Part shown: positions 1-7,015 of the stretch, one piece after another | Layout: each line of letters begins with the position of its first letter | Numbering within the stretch: the first letter of the stretch is position 1 | The notes under the pieces: model-generated | What the model was told of the DNA's origin: nothing | What the model saw: the letters and a program-made list of their open reading frames with translations, nothing else | The model's database searches: none | Source of the DNA: Pseudomonas sp. | Lineage (GTDB): Bacteria; Pseudomonadota; Gammaproteobacteria; Pseudomonadales; Pseudomonadaceae | Assembly: GCA_003488145.1 (NCBI GenBank) | Contig: DNMQ01000021.1 | Span: 1-19,904 of the forward strand | Reading direction: 5' to 3' | DNA: 19,904 nt | Translations under genes and position numbers: made by a program

Positions 1-737
1 GCCTGGCAGCGCTTGCCGTGGGCCGAGGCGGTGGCATAGATGTATTCGGCGATCGGCGTCGAGCCGACGAAGCTGACCGACTGCACGCGCTCGTCGGTGA
101 GCAGCACGTCCACGGCTTCCTTGCCGCCGTTGACGATGTTCAGCACGCCGGCCGGAAGCCCGGCTTCGGCCAGCAGCTCGCCGAGCAACATGGTCGCGCT
201 TGGATCCTTTTCCGAGGGCTTGAGCACGAACGTGTTACCGCAGGCGATGGCCACCGGCAGCATCCACAGCGGCACCATCGCCGGGAAGTTGAACGGGGTG
301 ATGCCGACGCAGACGCCGAGCGGCTGCATCAGCGAGTTGGAATCGATGTCGCGACCGACGTTGGAGGAGAACTCGCCCTTGAGCAGGTGCGGGATGCCAC
401 AGGCGAACTCCACCACCTCCAGCCCACGGGTGACTTCGCCCTGGGCGTCGGAAAATACCTTGCCGTGTTCGCTGGTGATCAGCCGGGCGACGTCGTCGCG
501 GCGGCGCTCGAGCAATTCCTTGAAACGAAACATGACCCGCGCGCGCACCAACGGCGGCGTCTTCGACCAGCCTTCGAAGGCGGCTTGGGCGGCGGCTATG
601 GCCTCGCGGGTTTCGTCTGCCGAGGACAGCGAAACATACAGGCGCGGCTCGCCGGTGGCCGGGTTGTAGACGGTGGCGTGGCGCTCGGAGCGGCCAGCGA
701 CGGCCTCGTTGTTGATCAGGTTGCCGAGGGTCTGCAT
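1..737 (-). CDS. mmsA: CoA-acylating methylmalonate-semialdehyde dehydrogenase, N-terminal part (cut by window edge)
   Basis: About 245 N-terminal residues of an aldehyde dehydrogenase superfamily protein are visible; the rest, including the catalytic cysteine, lies beyond position 1. The sequence follows the MmsA pattern: an N-terminus of the type MQTLGNLINNE, then GITPFNFPAMVPLWMLP (with the catalytic-loop Asn), a KPSE motif for NAD binding, and FVGSTPIAEYIYA near the edge. MmsA converts malonate or methylmalonate semialdehyde plus CoA and NAD to acetyl- or propionyl-CoA and CO2 in valine, beta-alanine and inositol breakdown. The ATG at 737 is preceded by AGGAG, which overlaps the stop of the upstream alcohol dehydrogenase gene (4 bases between stop and start), so the two genes are almost certainly one operon. 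The usual partner mmsB is not seen here. The family call is firm; the true substrate depends on the upstream enzyme. Confidence 0.9.
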   Translation of the reverse strand, partial: MQTLGNLINNEAVAGRSERHATVYNPATGEPRLYVSLSSADETREAIAAAQAAFEGWSKTPPLVRARVMFRFKELLERRRDDVARLITSEHGKVFSDAQGEVTRGLEVVEFACGIPHLLKGEFSSNVGRDIDSNSLMQPLGVCVGITPFNFPAMVPLWMLPVAIACGNTFVLKPSEKDPSATMLLGELLAEAGLPAGVLNIVNGGKEAVDVLLTDERVQSVSFVGSTPIAEYIYATASAHGKRCQ

Positions 738-741
738 GGCT

Positions 742-1908
742 TCACTCCTGGTTCCAGACGGTTTCGTAGAGGTCGATGATTTCCGCTTCCGTGGGCACGC
801 GCGGGTTGTTGCCCGGCGAGCCGGAGGCCAGCGCCTGGCGCGCCATGGTCTCGCGCAGTTCGAAGAAGCGTTCGCGGGCGATGCCGAACTGTTCCGGGCT
901 CGGCACTTTCAGTTCCTGATTGATTGCGCGCAGCTCGGCGAGCAGCTTGTCGTTTGCCACCTCGACGCTGTCGGTCTGCGCGGCGACGCCCATCGCTCGC
1001 GCGCAATCGGCGTAGCGCTCCGGCGCGGCGGGAATCGAGAAGGCGGTGATCGCCGGCAGCAGCATGGCGTTGGACAACCCATGCGGCACATGGAAGAAGG
1101 CACCGATCGGCCGGCTCATGCCATGCACCAGCGCCACCGAGGCGTTGGAGAAGGCGATCCCGGCCAGGGTCGCGCCGAGCATCATCGCCTCGCGGGCGGC
1201 ACGGTTGCCCGGCTCATTGAAGGCCGCGCGCAGGTTCGGCGCGAGCAGTCGCATGGCTTCCAGCGCCTGGGCAACGCTGTAGAGGCTGGCCTTGCGGCTG
1301 ACATAGGCCTCGATCGCGTGGGTCAGTGCGTCGATGCCGGTGTCGGCGGTCACCCGCGGCGGCAGCGAGAGGGTCAGCTCGTAGTCGATCAGCGCGGCGA
1401 TGGGCATGAAACCGAGGCCCGCGCAGAGCATTTTTTCGTCGCTGGTTTCGTCAGTGATGATGGTGAAGCGCGTGGCTTCCGAACCGGTGCCGGCCGTGGT
1501 GGGGATGGCGATCAGCGGCAGACCGGCTGCGCTGACGTCGCGCGGGAAACGGTAGTCGCGCATCTCGCCGCCAAACTTGCCGAGTATGCCGATGGCCTTG
1601 GCCGAGTCGATCGGGCTGCCGCCGCCGAGGGCGACGATGGAGTCGAAGTCGCCCTGACGGACCATTTCCACGCCCGCTCGAATCGAAGCAGCGGTCGGTT
1701 CGGGCAGGGTATCGGCGAAGCACTGGCTGGCGATGCCGGCCTCTTCCAGCTGACCGGCGATACGGGCGACATAGCCCAGCTCGACCATCATGCGGTCGGT
1801 GACGATCAGCGGGCGATTGCAGCCCAGCTCCTTCAGCACGCGGGCGAGTTGCTGGCTGGCGCCAGCGCCGACTTCCATCAGGCGCGGCAGAACGATGCGA
1901 TGACTCAT
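742..1908 (-). CDS. iron-containing (group III) alcohol dehydrogenase
   Basis: A complete protein of 388 residues with the features of the Fe-ADH/DhaT family: the nucleotide-binding motif GGGSPIDSAKA, the motif PTTAGTGSEAT, and the metal-ligand set. The Asp and first His lie in GIDALTHAIEAY. The other two His lie in VHGMSRP and HVPHG, 14 residues apart, as in 1,3-propanediol dehydrogenase. Such cytoplasmic enzymes oxidise primary alcohols or diols to aldehydes with NAD(P). A GTG at 1914 would add two residues, but the ATG at 1908 is preferred because GGAG lies 7 bases before it. The gene comes first in the operon, with mmsA 4 bases downstream, so an aldehyde or semialdehyde product handed to MmsA is likely (for example 3-hydroxypropionate or a 1,3-diol, by inference). 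The exact substrate cannot be read from the sequence. Two GAGAC palindromes lie upstream and may control it. Confidence 0.9.
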   Translation of the reverse strand: MSHRIVLPRLMEVGAGASQQLARVLKELGCNRPLIVTDRMMVELGYVARIAGQLEEAGIASQCFADTLPEPTAASIRAGVEMVRQGDFDSIVALGGGSPIDSAKAIGILGKFGGEMRDYRFPRDVSAAGLPLIAIPTTAGTGSEATRFTIITDETSDEKMLCAGLGFMPIAALIDYELTLSLPPRVTADTGIDALTHAIEAYVSRKASLYSVAQALEAMRLLAPNLRAAFNEPGNRAAREAMMLGATLAGIAFSNASVALVHGMSRPIGAFFHVPHGLSNAMLLPAITAFSIPAAPERYADCARAMGVAAQTDSVEVANDKLLAELRAINQELKVPSPEQFGIARERFFELRETMARQALASGSPGNNPRVPTEAEIIDLYETVWNQE

Positions 1909-1957
1909 GGGCACTCTCCGAAAATGGACTGCCTGACGAGCTGGCAGCTTCTTATTT

Positions 1958-1974
1958 TGAGACTCAATGTCTCA
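1958..1974. promoter_or_regulatory. palindrome TGAGAC-N5-GTCTCA, possible operator
   Basis: A perfect 6+6 palindrome with a 5-base centre lies 50 to 66 bases upstream of the ATG of the iron alcohol dehydrogenase gene. The same half-site and spacing recur at 2024-2038, 65 bases away centre to centre. This arrangement suggests binding of a dimeric regulator to the promoter region of the alcohol dehydrogenase/mmsA operon. No -24/-12 (sigma-54) promoter was found between the palindrome and the gene. The regulator is unknown. Confidence 0.45.
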
Positions 1975-2023
1975 CTATGCACTGGAGAGTAGGTAGAGCA
2001 GGCAGCCGCCGTCAACCCGAAAC

Positions 2024-2038
2024 GAGACCTTTCGTCTC
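2024..2038. promoter_or_regulatory. second palindrome GAGAC-N5-GTCTC
   Basis: A perfect 5+5 palindrome with the same half-site and 5-base spacing as the one at 1958-1974. It lies between the end of the cyclodeaminase gene (2071) and the alcohol dehydrogenase gene. It could be a second operator. On the minus strand it could also be a weak terminator hairpin for the GAPDH/cyclodeaminase operon, since GTTTCGGG follows it. The repeat of the same half-site favours the operator reading. Confidence 0.4.
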
Positions 2039-2070
2039 AGGATCAGGGATGTGCTTATTGGAAAACAGGA

Positions 2071-2652
2071 TCAGCGTGCGTTCAGACGATCGCGAAGCTG
2101 AGTCGATTGCTGGCGAAGGCGTTCACAAGCGGACTGCACATCGGCCCGCGCCTGGGCATCCAGCTCGTCCATATCAGCCTCTACATTGAGCAGCACGGCG
2201 TCGACGCAGGCGCTCAGCAACAACACCGCCGCCTCGACATCACAGCGCAGCGACGGCTCGACCATCGGCAAGGCGCGCTCGGCGATGCCCAGCGCCTCGA
2301 CGCAGGCATGCGCCGTCGCCAGCGGCACCGCGCATGCCTGCCGCGACAATTCGGGCGCTCGACCCTCGTCTTCCTTCAGATATTCGGAGAAGACCGCCAC
2401 GTCGTCGTCGGCAAAGGCGCCAGGACGACCCAGCAGCGAGCGGGCGTCAGCCAGCAGCGCGTTACAGGAGGCATCGCCGTGCGCGGCGCTGACCCGCAGC
2501 GCCTTGACGATCAGCGCCACGGCCAAGTCAGCCGTGACTGCGGTAACCGCACCGCAGCCGGGCAACGCACGCTCGGCAACGGCATGGCGAAACTGCGCGA
2601 GGCTCAGCTGCCAGAGCCCCTGCCCCGCGCCCGGCCTGTCGGTTTCGCCCAT
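2071..2652 (-). CDS. cyclodeaminase/cyclohydrolase family protein (FTCD C-terminal domain type)
   Basis: A 193-residue all-helical protein resembling the cyclodeaminase domain of formiminotransferase-cyclodeaminase and FchA-type methenyltetrahydrofolate cyclohydrolases. Near the N-terminus it has PGCGAVTAVTADLAVAL, the counterpart of the family's PGGGSVAALAGALGAAL. A central helix-rich segment with VAVFSEYLK and repeated Ala/Leu helices follows, as in that family. Such proteins act in the cytoplasm on folate one-carbon units (5-formimino- or 5,10-methenyl-tetrahydrofolate). One Gly of the glycine-rich loop is replaced by Cys, so activity is not assured. The ATG at 2652 overlaps the TGA of the upstream GAPDH gene by one base (TGATG), which indicates translational coupling. 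The open frame continues upstream inside the GAPDH gene, but that part is an overlap shadow. The family call is moderately sure; the reaction is inferred. Confidence 0.75.
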   Translation of the reverse strand: MGETDRPGAGQGLWQLSLAQFRHAVAERALPGCGAVTAVTADLAVALIVKALRVSAAHGDASCNALLADARSLLGRPGAFADDDVAVFSEYLKEDEGRAPELSRQACAVPLATAHACVEALGIAERALPMVEPSLRCDVEAAVLLLSACVDAVLLNVEADMDELDAQARADVQSACERLRQQSTQLRDRLNAR

Positions 2653-3662
2653 CAGGCCGACTTGGCGCCGTCCCAATGCAGCAGCACATCGAGCATGCGG
2701 TTGGAGAAGCCCCACTCGTTGTCGTACCAGGCCATCACCTTGACCAGCTCGCCCTGCACGCGGGTCTGGCTGAGGTCGGCGACGCAGGACGCCGGATAGC
2801 CGTTGAAGTCGCAGGAGACCAGCGCTTCCTCGTTGCACTCCATGACGCCGGCCGGCAGCTTCTGCGCCCCGGCACGCAGGATGTCGTTGATCGCCTCGAC
2901 GCTTTCCGGCGCGTTCTCGGCGATAAAGGTCAGGTCGACCAGCGAGACGTTCGGCGTCGGCACCCGCACCGAGAGGCCGTCCAGACGCCCGGCCAGCTCT
3001 GGCAGCACCAGACCGATGGCCTTGGCCGCACCGGTGGTGGACGGAATCATCGACAACGCCGCGGCGCGCGCGCGGTAGAGGTCACTGTGCGCCTTGTCCA
3101 AGAGGTTCTGGTCGTTGGTGTAGGAGTGCACGGTGTTGAGCAGGCCCTGGCGGATGCCGACCGCCTCGTGCAGCACCTTGGCCAGCGGCGCCAGGCAATT
3201 GGTGGTGCAGGAGGCATTGGAGACGACGCGCTGATCGCCGAGCAGCTGGTGATTCACGCCGTAGACGACGGTCAGGTCGCCGCCATCGAGCGGGTGCGAG
3301 GCGAATACGCGACCGGCCCCGGCCTGCAGGTGCTGCTCGATGAGCGCTCGCTTCTTGAATTTGCCGGTGCACTCGAGCACCACGTCGACGCCCAATTCCT
3401 TCCACGGCAGCTTGGTCGCATCCCGCTCAGCCAGCAGGCGGATCGCCTGGCCACGCACCACCATCGATTCGCCTTGCAGCTCTACCGGCTCGGGGAAACG
3501 ACCGAAGGTCGAATCGAAGCGGGTCAGATGCACCAGCGTCTTGTGGTCGCTGAGATCGTTGATCGCGACCACCTGTACCCGATCCTGCAATCCACGCTCG
3601 AACAGCGCTCGTACGACGGCGCGGCCGATACGTCCATACCCGTTGATGGCAATACGTAGCAT
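2652..3662 (-). CDS. type I glyceraldehyde-3-phosphate dehydrogenase
   Basis: A full-length, 336-residue GAPDH. The Rossmann start is INGYGRIGRAVVRAL (residues 6-20), with Asp36 in AINDLSD, the NAD-selecting position. The active site is SNASCTTNCLAP with nucleophile Cys152, and the base His179 lies in NTVHSYTNDQN. The end YDNEWGFSNRMLD is typical. It interconverts glyceraldehyde-3-phosphate and 1,3-bisphosphoglycerate in the cytoplasm. The TNDQN and TTGAAKA segments fit GAPDH better than erythrose-4-phosphate dehydrogenase (Epd). SHPLDGGDL replaces the common SAPA..D segment, so it is a divergent paralogue, perhaps not the housekeeping copy. The ATG at 3662 has AGGAG 6 to 7 bases before it. 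Its stop overlaps the start of the cyclodeaminase-family gene. It is divergent from the GH13 cassette across a 185-base gap. Confidence 0.93.
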   Translation of the reverse strand: MLRIAINGYGRIGRAVVRALFERGLQDRVQVVAINDLSDHKTLVHLTRFDSTFGRFPEPVELQGESMVVRGQAIRLLAERDATKLPWKELGVDVVLECTGKFKKRALIEQHLQAGAGRVFASHPLDGGDLTVVYGVNHQLLGDQRVVSNASCTTNCLAPLAKVLHEAVGIRQGLLNTVHSYTNDQNLLDKAHSDLYRARAAALSMIPSTTGAAKAIGLVLPELAGRLDGLSVRVPTPNVSLVDLTFIAENAPESVEAINDILRAGAQKLPAGVMECNEEALVSCDFNGYPASCVADLSQTRVQGELVKVMAWYDNEWGFSNRMLDVLLHWDGAKSA

Positions 3663-3796
3663 GCAAATCTCCTCGGAGGGGTTGAAAGTCTGTCGTTAGC
3701 TTAGGCGGAGTATCCACCCTTGCGTTCATCGCGGGCCGACCAGGATCAATTAACCGGCGAACCCATGTGCCGTTGGCCAGTCGTAAACCTGACAGA

Positions 3797-3818
3797 GCGG
3801 CCGTGCAGGATCGGCCGC
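3797..3818. promoter_or_regulatory. inverted repeat GCGGCCG-N8-CGGCCGC in the GAPDH/GH13 divergent region
   Basis: Perfect 7-base arms with an 8-base centre, ending 29 bases before the ATG of the alpha-glucosidase gene. It lies in the 185-base divergent promoter region (3663-3847). It may be an operator or a leader hairpin for the GH13 operon. No convincing -35/-10 pair was identified in this region. Confidence 0.4.
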
Positions 3819-3847
3819 GACCTGAGACGAATCAGGGGGTGTGAGGC

Positions 3848-5383
3848 ATGAGCGAGACAACCCAAACACCGTGGTGGAAGGGCGCGACCGTTTATCAGAT
3901 CTACCCGCGATCCTTTGCAGACAGCAACGGAGACGGCATCGGTGACCTCAATGGCGTGCTGCGCCATCTCGATCATCTGCAACAGCTGGGCGTCGATGCG
4001 CTGTGGTTGTCGCCGATCTTCCGCTCACCCATGGCCGATGCCGGCTACGACATCAGCGACTATTGCGATATCGATCCGCTGTTCGGTTCGCTGGCCGATA
4101 TCGACCGGCTGATTACCGAAGCTCATGCCCGCGGTATCCGGGTGCTGCTGGACTTCGTGCCCAATCACACCTCCGATGAACACCCCTGGTTCGTCGAGTC
4201 GCGCAGCTCGCGGGACAATCCCAAGCGCGACTGGTACATCTGGCGCGACCAGCCGAACAACTGGCGTGCTGCGCTGGGCGCGGGCAGCGCCTGGACCTGG
4301 GACGAGCACACCCAGCAGTACTACCTGCACCTGTTCCTCGCCAAGCAGCCGGACCTCAACTGGCGCAACCCCGAGGTGGTCGAGGCGATGCACGACGTGC
4401 TGCGCTTCTGGCTCGACCGCGACATCGACGGCTTTCGCATCGACGTCATCCACTGCACCGGCAAGGACCCGAGCTTTGCTGACGACCCGCGCTGCCAGGC
4501 TGGCCAACCGCTCCCGGACTTCAACGATCAGCCCTACAGCCACGAAGTGCTGCGCGGTTTGCGCAAGCTCGTCGACAGCTATCCCGGCGACCGCATGCTG
4601 GTGGGTGAGGTGAACATTCGCTCCACCGAACGGGTGCTGCAGTACTACGGCGCTGGCGACGAGTTGCACCTGGCCTTCAACTTTAATCCGCTGGATGCGC
4701 CCTGGGACCCCGTGCTGTTTCGTACCTGCATCCGCGAGGTCGAGCACTGGCTGCAGCCGGCCGGTGCCTGGCCAACCTGGGTGCTCTCCAATCACGACAA
4801 CGTGCGCCAGCGCAGCCGTTACCAGGGCTCCGAGCGCGCCGCCCGTGCCGCTGCGGTAATGCTGCTGACGCTGCGCGGTACGCCGTTCATCTATCAGGGT
4901 GAGGAATTGGGGCTGGAAGACGCGGTTATTACCGCCGAAACCCGAACCGATCCGGGCGGCCGTGACGGTTGCCGGGCCCCGATCCCCTGGCAGGCCGAAC
5001 CACCACATGGCTGGCAAGGTGCAGAACCCTGGCTGCCCTTCCCGCCTGACGCCAACGAGCTGGCAGCCGAGCGGCAGACTGGTGAAGCGAACTCCATGTT
5101 CGCGCTCTACCAGCGCCTGCTCGCCGCGCGCAAGGCCAGCCCGGCGCTGCATCACGGCGATTTCGAAGAGTTGCCTTCGCACCCCGAAGTGCTTGCCTAC
5201 CGCCGGAATTTCGGCGACGACCGCCGTCTGGTCTGCATCAACTTCTCCGACCAGCTCCACGCTCATCCGCACGCCGGCGAATGGCAGGTCGAGATCGCCA
5301 GCGACGGCATCGGTGAAGGCGATCCCTACAACGGCACCCTTAACCCAGGGCAGGCCGTCGTGCTGCGCCCAACGGAGAACTGA
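3848..5383 (+). CDS. GH13 family alpha-glucosidase
   Basis: A complete 511-residue alpha-amylase-family (GH13) enzyme without a signal peptide, so cytoplasmic. The barrel opens with TVYQIYPRSFADSNGDG (residues 14-30). The conserved regions are intact: DFVPNHTSDEHPWF (102-115), GFRIDVIH with nucleophile Asp199, LVGEVN with acid/base Glu254, and LSNHDN with Asp317. The pattern suits exo-acting alpha-1,4/1,6-glucosidases that hydrolyse maltose, sucrose-like or trehalose-derived oligosaccharides. From memory, segments such as DPGGRDGCRAPIPW and GDELHLAFNF resemble the GH13_30 subfamily best known in actinobacteria. The ATG at 3848 has AGGGGG 8 bases before it. It is the first gene of a three-gene run, with the next start 2 bases after its stop. 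Fine substrate choice (maltose, isomaltose, kojibiose or other) is not determined. Confidence 0.9.
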   Translation: MSETTQTPWWKGATVYQIYPRSFADSNGDGIGDLNGVLRHLDHLQQLGVDALWLSPIFRSPMADAGYDISDYCDIDPLFGSLADIDRLITEAHARGIRVLLDFVPNHTSDEHPWFVESRSSRDNPKRDWYIWRDQPNNWRAALGAGSAWTWDEHTQQYYLHLFLAKQPDLNWRNPEVVEAMHDVLRFWLDRDIDGFRIDVIHCTGKDPSFADDPRCQAGQPLPDFNDQPYSHEVLRGLRKLVDSYPGDRMLVGEVNIRSTERVLQYYGAGDELHLAFNFNPLDAPWDPVLFRTCIREVEHWLQPAGAWPTWVLSNHDNVRQRSRYQGSERAARAAAVMLLTLRGTPFIYQGEELGLEDAVITAETRTDPGGRDGCRAPIPWQAEPPHGWQGAEPWLPFPPDANELAAERQTGEANSMFALYQRLLAARKASPALHHGDFEELPSHPEVLAYRRNFGDDRRLVCINFSDQLHAHPHAGEWQVEIASDGIGEGDPYNGTLNPGQAVVLRPTEN

Positions 5384-5385
5384 GC

Positions 5386-7005
5386 ATGCGTCCCCTCTGG
5401 TACCGCAACGCGGCAATCTATCAGATCGATCCCACCCTGTTTCGTGACAGTAATGGAGACGGCTGCGGCGATCTGCGCGGCATCACCGAGCGCCTCGACT
5501 ACATTCGCGGCCTCGGCTGCACGGCCGTATGGCTGATGCCGTTCTATCAGTCGCCATTCGACGACGCTGGCTACGACATCACTGACCATCTGCAGGTGGA
5601 CAAACGCTTCGGTGATCTGGCCGACATCGTGGCTCTGTTGGAGAAGGCCGAAGAGCTGGGCCTGCACGTCATCATCGAGCTGGTAGTGCAGCACACGTCC
5701 ATCCAGCACAAGTGGTTCCAGGAGGCGCGCCGCGACCGCAACTCGCCCTACCGCGACTACTACATCTGGGCCGACAAGCCGGACGATTTCATGGAGCCGA
5801 TTTTCCCGACGGTCGAGGACAGCATCTGGACTTGGGACGAGGAAGCCGGCCAGTACTACCGCCATCTGTTCTACAAGCACGAGCCGGATCTTGACCTGAC
5901 CAACCCGAAGGTCATCCACGAGATCGAGCGGATCATGTCGTTCTGGCTGCGTCTGGGTGTCTCCGGTTTCCGCATCGACGCCGCGGTGCACATGGTGCGC
6001 CAGGCAGGCGGCGGTGAACTGGAGAAAGGCTACTGGCTACTCGAACATATGCGCGACTTCGTCACCATGCGCCGGCCCGAGACTGTACTGCTCGGCGAGA
6101 TCGACACTGATCCGGAAAAATACGTCGAATACTTCGGCGACGAAGCGGACCGCGTCACCTTGCTACTGGATTTCTGGACTAACAACCATTTGTTCCTGGC
6201 CTTGGCACGGCAGCAGGCCGAGCCGCTGGTGCGCGCACTGAACAGCCAGCCGCTGCCGCCCAGCCATTCGCAATACGCGCTGTGGATCCGCAACCACGAC
6301 GAGCTGAGCCTCGACCGGCTGGAAGAGGATGAGCGCAAAGAGGTGATGGACACCTTCGCCCCCGACGAGAACATGCGTGCCTACAACCGCGGCATTCGCC
6401 GGCGGCTTGCGCCGATGCTCGACGGCGACGAGCGACGCATCGCGGCCACTCATGCGTTGCTGTTCTCGCTGCCCGGCACACCGATCATCCGCTACGGCGA
6501 GGAAATCGGCATGGGCGATGACCTCGACCGCCCCGAGCGACTGGCCGTACGCACGCCCATGCAGTGGTCCAACGAACCCAACGCCGGTTTCTCTTGTACC
6601 AAAGGTGAGCTGGCCGCACCGGTGATCGACGAAGGGTCGTTCTCGTACGAGAAGATCAACGTATTCGCCCAAACCCTGCGCAGCGACTCGCTGATGGCGC
6701 GCACCGGCAACATGATCCGCACGCGCATCGGCCTGCGCGAGATTGGCATCGGCAAGCGCACGACTGTCGAAGTGGATGATCCGGCGGTGTTCGCCATCCG
6801 CCACGACAACGGCTCCACGGTGCTGATGCTGGTCAATCTTGCCGACAAGGAAACCACCGTCGAGATCACCGAGGACGACCTTCAGGACATGGTCGATGTG
6901 CTCGCCGACTGCGATTACGGGCAGCCGGAAGGTTCGCCGCTGAAGATTCGCCTCGGGCCTTACGGCTATCGCTGGCTGCGGCGCAAGCAGCAACTGTTCG
7001 GATGA
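5386..7005 (+). CDS. GH13 trehalose synthase-like protein (maltose alpha-D-glucosyltransferase type)
   Basis: A complete 539-residue GH13 protein with a TreS-like architecture and no C-terminal maltokinase domain. It starts WYRNAAIYQIDPTLFRDSNGDG and carries GEEIGMGDDL and RTPMQW..EPNAGFS, both TreS-like. The catalytic triad is present: Asp198 in GFRIDAA, Glu238 in LLGEID and Asp305 in IRNHDE. Conserved region I is unusual: residues 98-103 are ELVVQH where the family has DLVVNH, keeping His103 but changing Asp to Glu and Asn to Gln. TreS interconverts maltose and trehalose; this protein may do that or act on another alpha-glucoside. GGAGA precedes the ATG. The start is 2 bases after the alpha-glucosidase stop, and the DUF1080 gene starts 10 bases after its own stop. 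The family is sure, the reaction inferred. Confidence 0.85.
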   Translation: MRPLWYRNAAIYQIDPTLFRDSNGDGCGDLRGITERLDYIRGLGCTAVWLMPFYQSPFDDAGYDITDHLQVDKRFGDLADIVALLEKAEELGLHVIIELVVQHTSIQHKWFQEARRDRNSPYRDYYIWADKPDDFMEPIFPTVEDSIWTWDEEAGQYYRHLFYKHEPDLDLTNPKVIHEIERIMSFWLRLGVSGFRIDAAVHMVRQAGGGELEKGYWLLEHMRDFVTMRRPETVLLGEIDTDPEKYVEYFGDEADRVTLLLDFWTNNHLFLALARQQAEPLVRALNSQPLPPSHSQYALWIRNHDELSLDRLEEDERKEVMDTFAPDENMRAYNRGIRRRLAPMLDGDERRIAATHALLFSLPGTPIIRYGEEIGMGDDLDRPERLAVRTPMQWSNEPNAGFSCTKGELAAPVIDEGSFSYEKINVFAQTLRSDSLMARTGNMIRTRIGLREIGIGKRTTVEVDDPAVFAIRHDNGSTVLMLVNLADKETTVEITEDDLQDMVDVLADCDYGQPEGSPLKIRLGPYGYRWLRRKQQLFG

Positions 7006-7015
7006 GGAGTGGCTG

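Noticed and set aside
1909..1957. A sigma-54 (-24/-12) promoter for the alcohol dehydrogenase operon, suggested by the tandem palindromes
   Set aside because: No GG-N10-GC pair was found on the minus strand between the palindrome and the start codon.
673..3659. Long plus-strand open frames (673-1992, 2107-2799, 2676-3659) opposite the dehydrogenase genes
   Set aside because: All are antisense to well-recognised enzymes, with biased composition and no family resemblance.
2652..3662. Erythrose-4-phosphate dehydrogenase (epd) identity for the GAPDH gene
   Set aside because: The segments TVHSYTNDQN and TTGAAKA and the NDL after the Rossmann strand match GAPDH, not Epd patterns.
4025..5416. A 463-codon minus-strand open frame opposite the alpha-glucosidase gene
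   Set aside because: It is a shadow of the GH13 gene through GC-skewed codon positions; no domain or ribosome site supports it.
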